Part shown: positions 1 through 10,066 of the stretch, piece after piece
How positions within the stretch are numbered: the stretch's first letter is position 1
Layout of the letters: each line of letters opens with the position of its first letter
Position numbers and translations under genes: made by a program
DNA from: Ancylobacter dichloromethanicus
Lineage (GTDB): Bacteria; Pseudomonadota; Alphaproteobacteria; Rhizobiales; Xanthobacteraceae
Length of the DNA stretch: 64,000 nt
Direction: 5' to 3'
Assembly: GCF_018390645.1 (NCBI RefSeq)
Contig: NZ_JAHBGC010000005.1
Coordinates: 1-64,000, forward strand
Notes under the pieces: generated by a model
What the model saw: only the letters and a program-made list of their open reading frames with translations
What the model was told of the DNA's origin: nothing
Database searches by the model: none

Positions 1-263
1 GCCTGCGGCGGCCGGGCGGCCTGCGGGGCGGGGGGAGCGGCGGCCGGCGGCGAAGCGGGCGCGGCCGCAGCCGGCGCCTCGGGCTTGTCGCCCGGGCCGA
101 GCACGCGGCGCTTCACCTTCTCCACCACGACGGACTTGGACCGCCCATGGCTGAAGCTCTGGCGGACGACGCCCTGCTCGACAGGTCGCTTGAGCGTGAG
201 GGTGGTCTTGCCGCCCTGTCCGACGCCCATCGTCTTCTCGCCCGGGTTCTTCGTATCGGTCAT
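1..263 (-). CDS. infB: Translation initiation factor IF-2, N-terminal part (gene runs off the left edge)
   Basis: IF-2 is the GTPase that places initiator tRNA on the 30S subunit in the cytoplasm. Only about 87 N-terminal residues are visible and the GTPase core lies outside the window. The identification rests on the alphaproteobacterial IF-2 start: a [11 protein letters not shown] opening, then [20 protein letters not shown] and VVVEKVKRR, followed by an Ala/Pro-rich linker. The ATG at 263 follows an AGGAAC sequence about 9 bases upstream. It is the last visible gene of the rimP-nusA-ylxR-infB operon, 65 bases after ylxR. An inverted repeat lies in that gap. Identity is near certain; nothing can be said about the rest of the protein. 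Confidence 0.95.
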   Translation of the reverse strand, partial: MTDTKNPGEKTMGVGQGGKTTLTLKRPVEQGVVRQSFSHGRSKSVVVEKVKRRVLGPGDKPEAPAAAAPASPPAAAPPAPQAARPPQ

Positions 264-281
264 TCGGTATCCGTTCCTGTA

Positions 282-304
282 CCTTTCCGCCTCATGCGGA
301 AAGG
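282..304 (-). other. Inverted repeat in the ylxR-infB gap
   Basis: A perfect 9-bp inverted repeat (CCTTTCCGC and GCGGAAAGG, 5-base loop) lies between the ylxR stop and the infB ribosome binding site. No U-run follows on the minus strand, so it does not look like an intrinsic terminator. It could stabilise or process the mRNA, or influence IF-2 translation, since the AGGAAC motif begins a few bases past the stem. This role is inference. Confidence 0.45.
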
Positions 305-328
305 CCCCACTTTCGTCGGCCAGCCTGC

Positions 329-1060
329 TTAATCCGCGCGCCAGCCTTCGAGCCTTTTCATGCGCGCGAGGAACCCCGCGCTCGTCGGATGCGCGAGCAG
401 CGCAGCATGTACCACATTTGCCCGCCCCAGCGCCAAGTCCAATTGTGTCCCCGGCAGGCTGTCGATGCGGGCAATGTCGCGCCCGGCAGCCTCACCGATC
501 CGCCGCGCCAGCGCGTCGAGCTTTCCCGCCCCGTCTGGGGCGGCTTCGCTCGCATGCATGAGCACCGCGACCTTCCCGCTCTGCAGCGCCTCGATCACCT
601 TGGCGTTGCCGGTCACCACCTGCCCCGCCTTCTTGGCGAGGGCGAGGGCGGCGAGCGCGTCCTTCTCCAGCAACTGCCCGACCAGGTCGGACAGCGCCGC
701 ATCGACACGTCCCTTGCCGCGGAAGGCGCGCGAAAACGCCTTCCTCTTCAGCGCTTCGGCCAGCGCGGCGGACCGTGCCGTCACCCAGGCGCCCCGCCCG
801 GGAAGCCGGGCGTGGATGTCCGGCACCACCGTGCCATCCGGCGCCACGACGAAGCGCAGCATCTCCTCCACCGGCCGCACCGTCCGGCTGGCAATGCACA
901 GCCGGGTGGGCGCGCGGCCCGCATCGGGCAGGCCGGCGTCGGTCAGCCCGACATCGGCCGCACCCGCATCGGCGAACCCGGCATCGGGTGCGCCACGCTC
1001 CGCGCCGGTGCCGTCCGGGCCCGCGGCGAGGGGCGTCGTCTCGTCCGTCACCGCTGCCAT
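329..1060 (-). CDS. ylxR: YlxR-family RNA-binding protein with an L7Ae-like C-terminal part
   Basis: YlxR (DUF448) proteins bind RNA and are encoded between nusA and infB in most bacteria. Residues about 52-125 carry the YlxR domain, opening with PTRLCIASR and containing LPGRGAWV. Residues about 130-215 look like an L7Ae/L30e fold, with [13 protein letters not shown]; this two-part form is usual in alphaproteobacteria. The first 50 residues are a low-complexity stretch of repeated DAG units. The ATG at 1060 was chosen because GGAGGAG lies about 10 bases upstream, giving 243 aa. An upstream start would overlap the end of nusA. It sits between nusA and infB in one operon. A role in translation or transcription control is known for the family only in outline. 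Confidence 0.9.
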   Translation of the reverse strand: MAAVTDETTPLAAGPDGTGAERGAPDAGFADAGAADVGLTDAGLPDAGRAPTRLCIASRTVRPVEEMLRFVVAPDGTVVPDIHARLPGRGAWVTARSAALAEALKRKAFSRAFRGKGRVDAALSDLVGQLLEKDALAALALAKKAGQVVTGNAKVIEALQSGKVAVLMHASEAAPDGAGKLDALARRIGEAAGRDIARIDSLPGTQLDLALGRANVVHAALLAHPTSAGFLARMKRLEGWRAD

Positions 1061-1136
1061 CTCCCGGTCCACTCCTCCGGTCCCGAAGCCGCGACGAATT
1101 GTGTCGCGCCGTGTGAAGCCGCGTGGAACCGGCCGT

Positions 1137-2764
1137 TCAGGCCTGGCTCTCGCCGGCGTCGTCCTGCTCGACCGTCTCGGTCTCGGCTTCGGCATCGGAC
1201 GCGGCCACGAGATCCTCGGCGCTGATCCAGCCGGCCTTCACGCGGGCCTGCATGACCAGCTGCTCGGCCTCCTCGCGGGAAAGCTCGAAGCCTTCCAGCG
1301 CGCCGGCCACCCGCACCACTTCGCCGTCCTTGCGCTCGGTCCAGCCGACCAGGTCGTCGGTGGCGCAGCCGGCAAGGTCCTCGACCGTCTTGATGTCGTT
1401 CTCGCCGAACGCCACCAGCATCGGCGAGGTGACGCCCGGCACGTCGCGCAGCGCGTCCTCGACGCCGAGCGCCCGGCGGCGTTCGTCGAACTCGGCTTCC
1501 ACCTGCGCCAGATGCGCCAGAGCGCGGTTCTGCAGTTCCTGCGCCGTGTCCTCGTCGAAGCCTTCGATGGACGCAAGCTCGTTCAGCGGCACATAGGCGA
1601 TTTCCTCGACCGAGGCGAAGCCTTCCGAGGCGAGGAGCTGGCCCATCATCTCGTCGAGGTCGAGCGCCTCGGCGAACACCTTCGTGCGCTCGGCGAATTC
1701 CTTCTGCCGCCGCTCGCTCTCCTCCGCCTCGGTCATGATGTCGATGTCCCAGCCGGTGAGCTGGGAGGCAAGGCGCACATTCTGGCCGCGGCGGCCGATC
1801 GCAAGCGACAATTGGGCATCCGGGACCACGACTTCAATACGCTCGCGGTCCTCGTCGAGCACCACCTTGACCACTTCGGCCGGGGCGAGCGCGTTGACGA
1901 TGAAGGTCGCGACGTCCTGCGACCAGGGGATGATGTCGATCTTCTCGCCCTGCAGCTCGTTCACCACCGCCTGCACGCGCGAGCCGCGCATGCCGACGCA
2001 GGCGCCGACCGGATCGACCGAGGAATCGCGCGAGACCACCGCGATCTTGGCGCGCGAGCCGGGGTCGCGGGCCACCGACTTGATCTCGACGATGCCGTCA
2101 TAGATCTCCGGCACTTCCTGCGCGAACAGCTTGGCCATGAACTGGGGATGGGTGCGCGAGAGGAAGACCTGCGGCCCGCGCTGCTCGCGGCGCACGTCGT
2201 AGACATAGGCGCGGATGCGGTCGCCGGTCTTGAACACTTCGCGCGGCAGCAATTCGTCGCGGCGCAGCGAGGCTTCGCCGCGTCCGAGGTCGACGACCAC
2301 ATTGCCATATTCGACGCGCTTGACCGCGCCGTTGACGATTTCGCCGATGCGGTCCTTGAACTCGTCATACTGCCGGTCGCGCTCGGCCTCGCGCACCTTC
2401 TGCACGATGACCTGCTTTGCGCTTTGCGCAGCAATGCGGCCGAAATCGAAGGGCGGCAGGGTGTCGGCGATGGAATCGCCGATCTGCGCCGCCGGGTTCA
2501 GCCGGCGCGCGCCGGCCAGCTCGATCTCGATCGCCGGATTGTCGACCTGCTCGACCACCAGGAGGTGGCGGGCGAGGCGCAGTTCACCGGTGCGCGGGTT
2601 GATCTCGGCGTGGATGTCGGTCTCGGCGCCGTAGCGCGAGCGCGCCGCCTTGGCGATCGCGTCTTCCATCGCGGCGATCACGATGCCCCGGTCGATCGAT
2701 TTCTCGCGCGCGACGGCGTCGGCGATCTGCAGCAGTTCGAGCCGGTTTGCGCTGACGACGGCCA

Positions 2765-2765
<1 letters not shown>
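1137..2765 (-). CDS. nusA: Transcription termination/antitermination factor NusA
   Basis: NusA binds RNA polymerase and nascent RNA and modulates pausing, termination and antitermination. The 542-aa product has the expected order: N-terminal polymerase-binding domain (about 1-130), S1 domain (about 135-205, with VKRVEYGNVVVDLG), KH1 and KH2 domains (about 230-350, with DPVGACVGMRGSRVQ and LAIGRRGQNVRLA), then helix-hairpin-helix repeats and an acidic tail. The ATG at 2765 overlaps the rimP TGA by one base (TGATG), implying translational coupling. A TTG codon lies one codon upstream but is not needed. A hairpin in the rimP leader makes NusA feedback control plausible (inference). Confidence 0.97.
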
Positions 2766-3798
<1,033 letters not shown>

Positions 3799-3889
3799 GC
3801 CGGCGATGCGAAGCGGTGCAGTGGCGCGCTTGCCGGCGCGCTTGCGGGCCAGCTTGCCGGCGACGTGGGCGCGTCGCATAAGCGGTTCC

Positions 3890-4777
3890 ATGTGCGCCGA
3901 ATTCTCGCCCCGTCCCGCGCTGCTGCACGAGCGTGCGCCCGCCAAGGTGAACCTCACCCTGCGGGTGCTCGGCCGGCGTGTGGACGGCTATCACGATTTG
4001 TCGAGCGTCGTCGCCTTTGCCGGCGCGGGCGACCGGCTGGCGCTCGCGCCGGGGGGCGGGCTCGGGCTCGGCCTCGAAGGTCCCGGCGCCGCCACCCTGG
4101 CCGGCGACGCCGACAATCTGGTGATCCGCGCGGCGCGGGAACTGGCGGCGCGTGTGCCGGGCCTCGCCCTCGGCCGCTTCACCCTCCTCAAGCGGCTGCC
4201 GGTGGCGGCGGGCCTCGGCGGCGGTTCGGCCGACGCGGCGGCGGCGCTGCGGCTGCTGGCGCGGGCGAACGCTCTGCGGGCGGACGATCCCCGGCTGTTC
4301 GAGGCCGCGCTCGCCACCGGTTCCGACGTGCCGGCCTGCCTCGACGGGCGCGCGTGCCTGATGCAGGGGCGGGGCGAGGCGCTCACCCCGCTGGAACTGC
4401 CACGCTTCGGCGCCGTGCTGGTCAATCCCGGCGTGGCGGTGCCGACCGCCAACGTGTTTCGAGCGCTCTCCCTCGCTCCGGGGACATGGCGGGGGCATGC
4501 CTCGCCGGTGCCGGCCGGCGCCGCGCGGGACGCGCTCCTCGACTGGCTCGCCGCCGAGCCCAACGATCTCGAACCGCCGGCCCGGGCGCTGGCGCCCGTG
4601 CTCGGCGCGGTCGAGGCGGCGCTGCGGGCGACGACGGGCGCACATCTGGTGCGCATGTCGGGTTCGGGCGCCACCATGTTCGCGCTCTATGACGATTGCC
4701 GTGCCGCCGCCGCGGCCGCAAAGAGGATCGCCGGCGCCCATCCTGCCTGGTGGGTCAAGCCCACCGTGCTGGGCTGA
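3890..4777 (+). CDS. ispE: 4-diphosphocytidyl-2-C-methyl-D-erythritol kinase
   Basis: IspE phosphorylates CDP-methylerythritol in the non-mevalonate (MEP) route to isoprenoids. The 295-aa length fits the family. Visible motifs are [11 protein letters not shown] near residue 17, the GHMP-kinase phosphate loop [14 protein letters not shown] at about 104-117, and a C-terminal [10 protein letters not shown]. The ATG at 3890 is preferred over longer versions because the conserved region begins a few residues later and the upstream extension is basic and unlike the family. It is divergent from rimP and followed 23 bases later by a YnfA-type gene. Polyprenyl synthase, which uses the pathway's products, lies close by on the other strand. 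Confidence 0.94.
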   Translation: MCAEFSPRPALLHERAPAKVNLTLRVLGRRVDGYHDLSSVVAFAGAGDRLALAPGGGLGLGLEGPGAATLAGDADNLVIRAARELAARVPGLALGRFTLLKRLPVAAGLGGGSADAAAALRLLARANALRADDPRLFEAALATGSDVPACLDGRACLMQGRGEALTPLELPRFGAVLVNPGVAVPTANVFRALSLAPGTWRGHASPVPAGAARDALLDWLAAEPNDLEPPARALAPVLGAVEAALRATTGAHLVRMSGSGATMFALYDDCRAAAAAAKRIAGAHPAWWVKPTVLG

Positions 4778-4799
4778 GCCGCGAAACCAGGGAGAGACG

Positions 4800-5123
4800 A
4801 TGCGCACCGCCCTGTTCTTCGCTATGGCGGCCTTGCTGGAAATCGCCGGCTGCTTCGCCTTCTGGGCGGTGCTGCGCAACGGGGCGGCCGCCCTGTGGCT
4901 GGTGCCGGGCGCGGTGAGCCTCCTCGCCTTCGGGGCGGCGCTGACGCAGGTGGAGGCGGCCGCGGCCGGGCGGGCCTTCGCCGCCTATGGCGGGGTCTAT
5001 GTCGCGGCGTCGCTGGTCTGGCTGTGGGCGGTGGAGGACTTCCGGCCCGACCGCTGGGACCTTGCCGGCGGCGCCGTCTGCCTCGCCGGCGCGGCGCTCA
5101 TCGTGTTCGCGCCGCGCGGGTGA
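4800..5123 (+). CDS. YnfA/UPF0060 family small inner-membrane protein
   Basis: This 107-aa protein is almost entirely hydrophobic, with about four predicted membrane segments. It has the YnfA family pattern: an N-terminal [13 protein letters not shown] helix, [13 protein letters not shown] in the middle and a [15 protein letters not shown] last helix. The family resembles small drug/metabolite transporters, but its substrate is not established. The ATG at 4800 follows GGGAGAG with good spacing. It is co-directional with ispE and ends four bases before the convergent polyprenyl synthase stop. Confidence 0.88.
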   Translation: MRTALFFAMAALLEIAGCFAFWAVLRNGAAALWLVPGAVSLLAFGAALTQVEAAAAGRAFAAYGGVYVAASLVWLWAVEDFRPDRWDLAGGAVCLAGAALIVFAPRG

Positions 5124-5127
5124 GCGC

Positions 5128-6150
5128 TCACCGCACCCGCGAGATACAGAAATCGACCACATCGAGCAGCGCATGCTTCGCCGGGCCGGCGGAGAAGCCG
5201 TCGAGCGCCTTCTTGGCCGCCGCGCCATAGGTCCGGGCGCGCTCCACCGTCTCGCCGATGGCACCGTGGCGGGTGAGCAGCGCCAGCGCGCGCTCGAGGT
5301 CGCCCTCGCCGATCTCGCTCTGTTCGAGGCAGCGGCGCCAGAAGCCCCGCTCCGCCTCGTCGGCGCGCCGCACCGCGAGCACGATCGGCAGGGTGATCTT
5401 GCCCTCGCGGAAATCGTCGCCGACATTCTTGCCGAGATCGGCCTGCGAGCCGCCATAGTCCAGCGCGTCGTCGACCAGCTGGAAGGCGATGCCGAGATTC
5501 ATGCCATAGGCGCGGCAGGCGGCCTGCTCGGCCTCGCTCCGCCCGGCCAGCACCGGCCCGACCTCGCAGGCGGCGGCGAAAAGCTCGGCGGTCTTGCCGC
5601 GGATGACGGCGAGATAGGCCTCCTCGTCGGTGGCGATGTTCTTGGCGGCGGCGAGCTGGGCCACCTCGCCCTCGGCGATCACCACGGCGGCGGTGGACAG
5701 GATGTCGAGCGCCCGCATGTTGCCGACCTCGATCATCATGCGGAAGGCCTGGCCGAGCAGGAAGTCGCCGACCAGCACGCTGGCCTCGTTGCCCCACAGC
5801 ATGCGGGCGGCGAGCTTGCCGCGGCGCATCTCGCTGTCGTCGACCACATCGTCATGCAGCAATGTCGCGGTGTGCATGAACTCGACCGAAGCGGCCAGCT
5901 TGACCGTGCCGTCGCCCTCATAGCCGCTCAGCGCGCCGGTGGCGAGGGTGAGCATCGGCCGCAGCCGCTTGCCGCCGGACGAGATGAGATGCTGGGCGAC
6001 CTCGGGAATCATCGTCACCTCGGAGCCGGTGCGCGACAGGATCAGCGCGTTCACGCGCCCCATATCGGCCTGCACGAGGGTGACGATACCTTCGAGGGAG
6101 GGTTCGGGCGCCATTTCGGCGATAGGATTGAACGGCAACACGACGGACAC
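5128..6150 (-). CDS. ispB: Polyprenyl (octaprenyl-type) diphosphate synthase
   Basis: This trans-prenyltransferase builds the long isoprenoid chain used for ubiquinone. Both aspartate-rich motifs are present: LLHDDVVDDSEMRRG (first) and VDDALDYGG (second). GGKRLRPML is near the N terminus. I chose the GTG at 6150 (340 aa); an in-frame ATG at 6114 lacks a ribosome binding site but would leave the catalytic core intact. Chain length cannot be read from sequence alone; ubiquinone-10 (decaprenyl) is common in this group, so the octaprenyl name is a convention. It is convergent with the YnfA-type gene and divergent from the DUF2007 gene. Confidence 0.92.
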   Translation of the reverse strand: MSVVLPFNPIAEMAPEPSLEGIVTLVQADMGRVNALILSRTGSEVTMIPEVAQHLISSGGKRLRPMLTLATGALSGYEGDGTVKLAASVEFMHTATLLHDDVVDDSEMRRGKLAARMLWGNEASVLVGDFLLGQAFRMMIEVGNMRALDILSTAAVVIAEGEVAQLAAAKNIATDEEAYLAVIRGKTAELFAAACEVGPVLAGRSEAEQAACRAYGMNLGIAFQLVDDALDYGGSQADLGKNVGDDFREGKITLPIVLAVRRADEAERGFWRRCLEQSEIGEGDLERALALLTRHGAIGETVERARTYGAAAKKALDGFSAGPAKHALLDVVDFCISRVR

Positions 6151-6353
6151 GGATCGATTCCGGTTCTGACCAAGCGAAGGCACACTATTACCGCCAGCGG
6201 TTTCGGCAAGCGGCGCCGTACGCGGCACTACCGCCTCTCTCCGCCGGGCACAATGGCGCCCTTTGCCCCCGCAATAGCGTAATCGCGGGACAAGGGGAAA
6301 GCCACATGGCGCGCGGGACTGCGCTTTTATGGCGATCGTGGCATCATGCCGCC

Positions 6354-6578
6354 ATGCGTGAACTGCTTCGAAGCAACGACATCGTCCTGATTTCCGCGGT
6401 CGCCGCCCTGCTCGACAGCGCGGGAATCGGCCATCTCGTGCTCGACCAGCACATGAGTGTGATGGAGGGCTCGATCGGCCTGCTGCCGCGCCGGCTGCTG
6501 GTGGAGGGCGACCAGGAGGACCGGGCGCGGGCGCTGTTGAACCAGGCCGGCTTCGGCGCCGCGCTGGTCGACGGGTGA
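6354..6578 (+). CDS. DUF2007 family small protein
   Basis: The 74-aa product starts MRELLRSNDIVL and keeps the family pattern: a short beta/alpha unit, a LVLDQHMSVMEGSIG segment and a final RRLLVEGDQEDRARALL. DUF2007 proteins resemble PII-like signalling domains, but no function is established. The ATG at 6354 matches the conserved N terminus better than an in-frame ATG 48 bases upstream. Its stop overlaps the GTG start of the next methyltransferase gene (GTGA), so the two are probably co-translated. Confidence 0.8.
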   Translation: MRELLRSNDIVLISAVAALLDSAGIGHLVLDQHMSVMEGSIGLLPRRLLVEGDQEDRARALLNQAGFGAALVDG

Positions 6579-7438
6579 GCGGCACGGTGGGCGCGCCCAC
6601 GGGGGAGCCGGCGCCGGCCGATCCGGCGCTGACCGACAACGCGCCGCCCGAGAAGACTTCACCCGGCACGATGTTGCCCGATGACGCGTTGACCGACGAC
6701 GCGTTTCTCGGCGGCCGGCTGCGGCTGTTGCAGCCGGCACGCGGCCACCGCGCCGGGCACGATGCGATGCTGTTGGCGGCCAGCGCGCCGTCGGGCGCGC
6801 GGCGGGCGGTCGATCTCGGTGCCGGGGTCGGCGCCGCCGGGCTGGCCTTCGCCGTGCGGGTGCCGGCCGCCATGGCGACGCTGGTCGAGATCGTCCCGGA
6901 ACTCGCCGAACTCGCCGCCCGCAACGCCGCGCGCCAGCGGCCCGGCCTCGCCGGACGGGTGGCCGTGGTGTGCGCCGATGTCGCCACCCTCGGCCGGCCC
7001 TCCGGACCGGAATTTCCGGCGGCCCGCGCGGCCGACCTGGTGCTGATGAACCCGCCCTTCAACGACCCCGGCCGCCACCGCGCCTCACCCGATGCCGGCC
7101 GGGCGCTGGCGCATATGGTCGCCGATGCCGATGTCGCGACCTGGCTGCGCGCCGCCGAGCGGCTGCTGGCACCGGGCGGGCGGCTGGCTCTGATCCACCG
7201 GCCGGAGGCGATCGAGGCGCTGCTGGCGGGACTGAAGGGCCGTTTCGGAAGCGTGACGATCCGCCCGGTGCATCCCGCTCCCTCCGCTCCGGCGCACCGG
7301 CTGCTGATCGGCGCCACCAAGGGACGCCGCACGCCGCCGGTCTTCCTGCCCGTCCTGGTGCTGGCCGACGACGCCGGACGGCCGAGCGCGGCGGCCGAGC
7401 ATGTGCTGCGCGCGGGCGGAGCGATCGGGCCGGACTGA
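6575..7438 (+). CDS. TrmN6-like N6-adenine methyltransferase
   Basis: A class I SAM-dependent methyltransferase of 287 aa. The SAM-binding motif VDLGAGVGAAGLA lies near residue 70. The NPPF catalytic motif near 150 (LVLMNPPFNDPGRH) is typical of enzymes methylating exocyclic amino groups such as tRNA1(Val) A37 N6. The first 45 residues are low complexity. It starts with GTG overlapping the DUF2007 stop. An S49 protease gene follows 66 bases later. The exact substrate is inferred from family resemblance. Confidence 0.82.
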   Translation: MSGTVGAPTGEPAPADPALTDNAPPEKTSPGTMLPDDALTDDAFLGGRLRLLQPARGHRAGHDAMLLAASAPSGARRAVDLGAGVGAAGLAFAVRVPAAMATLVEIVPELAELAARNAARQRPGLAGRVAVVCADVATLGRPSGPEFPAARAADLVLMNPPFNDPGRHRASPDAGRALAHMVADADVATWLRAAERLLAPGGRLALIHRPEAIEALLAGLKGRFGSVTIRPVHPAPSAPAHRLLIGATKGRRTPPVFLPVLVLADDAGRPSAAAEHVLRAGGAIGPD

Positions 7439-7504
7439 CGAAGCGTCATCTTGCCGTGCGAGAACGCATTGAGCGAAGGGCCAACGCACCCTATCTCTAG
7501 CGGC

Positions 7505-8410
7505 ATGGCCAACTCATCCTTCTTCGCCGATTTCCGCCGCCGTCTCGATCCCTTCTTGCCCGCCAAGCTGCGCGGCGGCACGCCCGTCGTGCCGGTGGTG
7601 CGGCTGAACGGGGCGATCGGCATGTCGAGCCCGTTTCGCCCGGGCATCACCTTCGCCAACACCGCGAAGACCCTCGACCGCGCCTTCGCGACGAAGGGCG
7701 CCAAGGCGGTGGCGCTGGTGATCAACTCGCCGGGCGGGGCGCCGACGCAGTCGCACCTGGTCTACCGGCGCATCCGCGCGCTGGCGCAGGAGAAACAACT
7801 GCCGGTGATCGCCTTCGTCGAGGATGTCGCGGCCTCCGGCGGCTACATGCTGGCCTGCGCGGCCGACGAGATCGTCGCCGACACCTTTTCGATCCTCGGC
7901 TCCATCGGCGTGGTCAGCGCCGGCTTCGGCTTTCCCGGTGCGCTGGAGAAGCTCGGCATCGAGCGCCGGGTCTACACCGCCGGCACCCGCAAGGTGATGC
8001 TCGACCCGTTCCAGCCGGAAAAGGCCGAGGACATCGAACGGCTGAAGGCGCTGCAGCAGGAAATCCATGCCGGCTTTGTCGGGCTGGTGAAGGAGCGGCG
8101 CGGCGACGTGCTCTCCGGCGACGACGACACGCTGTTCTCCGGCGAGTTCTGGGTCGCGCCGCAGGCGCAGGCCCTTGGGCTGGTGGACAGCATCGGCGAC
8201 CTGCGCGGTTTCCTGCGCGCCCGCTATGGCGAGCAGGTGCGCACCCCGCTGATCGAGGTGAAGCCCGGCCTGTTCGGCCGCCGTTCGCCCGGCGTGGGGA
8301 TCGGCCCGGGTGGCCTCGGCGGCCCGGCGGCCGAGATCGGCGCCGGGGCGGCGCAAGCCCTCATTTCCGCCGCAGAGGAGCGCGCATTATGGAGCCGCTT
8401 CGGGCTCTGA
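7505..8410 (+). CDS. S49 family serine protease (SppA/SohB-like)
   Basis: This 301-aa protein matches the S49 (ClpP-like fold) peptidases that degrade signal peptides or membrane proteins. It contains VALVINSPGGAPTQS, the nucleophile region EDVAASGGYMLAC with the catalytic Ser, SILGSIGVVSAG, and later RKVMLDPFQPE. No clear signal peptide is seen, so it may act on the cytoplasmic face or associate peripherally. The ATG at 7505 was taken because the protein then begins with the usual short lead before the PVVPVVRL strand. A larger SppA homologue is encoded at 30.2-31.2 kb. Confidence 0.88.
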   Translation: MANSSFFADFRRRLDPFLPAKLRGGTPVVPVVRLNGAIGMSSPFRPGITFANTAKTLDRAFATKGAKAVALVINSPGGAPTQSHLVYRRIRALAQEKQLPVIAFVEDVAASGGYMLACAADEIVADTFSILGSIGVVSAGFGFPGALEKLGIERRVYTAGTRKVMLDPFQPEKAEDIERLKALQQEIHAGFVGLVKERRGDVLSGDDDTLFSGEFWVAPQAQALGLVDSIGDLRGFLRARYGEQVRTPLIEVKPGLFGRRSPGVGIGPGGLGGPAAEIGAGAAQALISAAEERALWSRFGL

Positions 8411-8446
8411 CACGCCCGGGCCGCTCCCTTGCCTGGAACCACGCCC

Positions 8447-8641
8447 ATGCCGCCCGTCCTGGTGATCGCCCTCGGCGCCTTCGGCGCCGCCGCCCTCGTG
8501 AAGGTGCTGTCGCGCGAATCGCGCCGCGTGAACGCCGAACTCGACGCCCGGCGCCGGGCCGAGCAGGCCGGCACGCTGGACAGCCGCGCCACGCTGCGCC
8601 GCGACCCCGCCACCGGCGACTACCGGCCGACGGATTCCTAG
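8447..8641 (+). CDS. Small single-span membrane protein, function unknown
   Basis: A 64-aa product with one N-terminal hydrophobic segment (residues about 3-18, PPVLVIALGAFGAAALV). A charged tail follows (SRESRRVNAELDARRRAEQ) and the end reads LRRDPATGDYRP. Short proteins ending in this DPxTGxYRP style are common beside S49 protease genes in Rhizobiales. I do not know a function. It lies 36 bases after the protease stop, so it probably belongs to the same transcript. Confidence 0.65.
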   Translation: MPPVLVIALGAFGAAALVKVLSRESRRVNAELDARRRAEQAGTLDSRATLRRDPATGDYRPTDS

Positions 8642-8642
8642 G

Positions 8643-8727
8643 CCGGGGGAGAAGCCGGCTTTGGTCCCGGCCATGCCTACTGCCCTCGGCCTCCGGGCAT
8701 GAATGCCGGCCCGGGGGCGGGCCTTGC
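8643..8727. repeat. GC-rich inverted-repeat region upstream of macA
   Basis: The start of the gap before macA holds several overlapping GGCCGGG/CCCGGCC arms and a GGGCATGAATGCC imperfect palindrome. They resemble the short palindromes at 26.6, 38.5 and 42.0 kb. The rest of the gap (to 8858) has a slightly AT-richer stretch with TTTATACG that might hold a -10 box, but no clear -35 partner was seen. Confidence 0.35.
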
Positions 8728-8858
8728 GGGTGCCGCGTGGCGCGCGCACCGCTGGAACCTTTCCAATCTTCGCCCGAGCCCCATCATTACCGCGAATTCA
8801 CTTTATACGCCGTGACTTAGGCCTTACGCCTTGAAGCTATCGAGGAGGCGGTGGCGCG

Positions 8859-10058
8859 ATGTTGCAGAAGTCGGAAAGCAGCTGGACGGGTGAGAAGACG
8901 ACGCGCCGCCGGCGCCGCCGGCGCTGGCCGTGGCTGCTTGCCGCCGTGCTGCTCGCCGGGGGCGGCTATTTCTACTATGCCGAAGGCACCGCGCCGCAGC
9001 AGGCACCCGCCCTGCAGACCGCCACGGTCGAGCTTGGCGACATCGAGACCAACGTCACCGCCATCGCCAAGATGCAGCCCAAGACCTATGTCGATGTCGG
9101 CACACAGGTCTCCGGCCAGCTGCGTACCATTCATCCCGAGGTCGGCGACCTGGTGAAGAAGGACGACCTGCTGGCCGAGATCGACCCCACCGTCTACCAG
9201 ACCCGCGTCGCCGGCGACCGCGCCAGCCTCGACAATCTGCGCGCCCAGCTGGCGCAGGCGGAGGCTCAGCTGGCGCTGGACAAGCTGCGCAACGGGCGCG
9301 CCCAGCAACTGCTCAAGAATCAGGCCGGCAGCCGGGACGCCGCCGACGCCGCCATGGCGACCGAGCGCATCAGCGAGGCCAAGATCGACGCGCTGAAGGC
9401 GCAGATCGCACAGACCCAGGCGACGCTCGACGGCGACCTCGCCAATCTCGGCTACACCAAGATCTACGCGCCGATGGACGGCACCGTCGTCTCCATCACC
9501 GCCCGCGAGGGCGGCACGCTGAACGCCAACCAGTCCGCCCCCATCGTGCTGCGCATCGCCGACCTGCAGACCATGACGGTGACCGCGCAGGTGGCGGAGG
9601 GCGACATTCCGCGCGTCACCGTCGGCACCCCGGCCTCCTTCTCCACCCTCGGCCTGCCCGACCGGCGCTGGCGCGGCACGGTGCGGCAGATCGAGCCGAC
9701 CCCGACCATCGTCAACGACGTGGTGCTCTACAATGTTCTGATCGACGTGCCGAACGACGATTTGATGCTGATGACCGACATGACGGCGCAGGTGTTCTTC
9801 CGTCTCGGCGAGGCCAAGGGCGTGCCGCTGGTGCCGACCCCGGCGGTGCGTACGGCGCGCGACGGCACCCAGAGCGTGCGCGTGCTGACCCCGCAGGGGC
9901 CGCAGGAGCGCACGGTGAAGACCGGCCTGTCCAACCGCAGCCAGACCCAGATTCTGGAGGGGCTGGAGCCGGGCGAGACCGTCATCCTCGGCACCGGCGC
10001 CGCGGCCGCGCCGCGCCCGGGCGGCGGGCGCCCGCGCATGCCGCCGCGGCTGGGCTGA
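8859..10058 (+). CDS. macA: MacA-type periplasmic adaptor (membrane fusion) protein
   Basis: The adaptor of a tripartite ABC efflux pump: it links the inner-membrane MacB transporter to an outer-membrane channel. The 399-aa protein has a very basic N terminus, one membrane span (about 22-42) and a biotinyl-lipoyl-like first half ending in VGTQVSGQL. An alpha-helical hairpin (about 110-190) and YAPMDGTVVSI with following beta-barrel strands complete the core. GAGGAGG lies upstream of the ATG. macB begins 8 bases after its stop. No TolC-type channel gene is in the window. The substrate (macrolide, peptide or siderophore) cannot be deduced. Confidence 0.92.
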   Translation: MLQKSESSWTGEKTTRRRRRRRWPWLLAAVLLAGGGYFYYAEGTAPQQAPALQTATVELGDIETNVTAIAKMQPKTYVDVGTQVSGQLRTIHPEVGDLVKKDDLLAEIDPTVYQTRVAGDRASLDNLRAQLAQAEAQLALDKLRNGRAQQLLKNQAGSRDAADAAMATERISEAKIDALKAQIAQTQATLDGDLANLGYTKIYAPMDGTVVSITAREGGTLNANQSAPIVLRIADLQTMTVTAQVAEGDIPRVTVGTPASFSTLGLPDRRWRGTVRQIEPTPTIVNDVVLYNVLIDVPNDDLMLMTDMTAQVFFRLGEAKGVPLVPTPAVRTARDGTQSVRVLTPQGPQERTVKTGLSNRSQTQILEGLEPGETVILGTGAAAAPRPGGGRPRMPPRLG

Positions 10059-10066
10059 GGCGGGCG

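Noticed and set aside
6151-7725. An open minus-strand extension upstream of the polyprenyl synthase
   Set aside because: It lies opposite the DUF2007, methyltransferase and protease genes and reads as Ala/Arg/Pro-rich shadow. The family begins near the chosen GTG.
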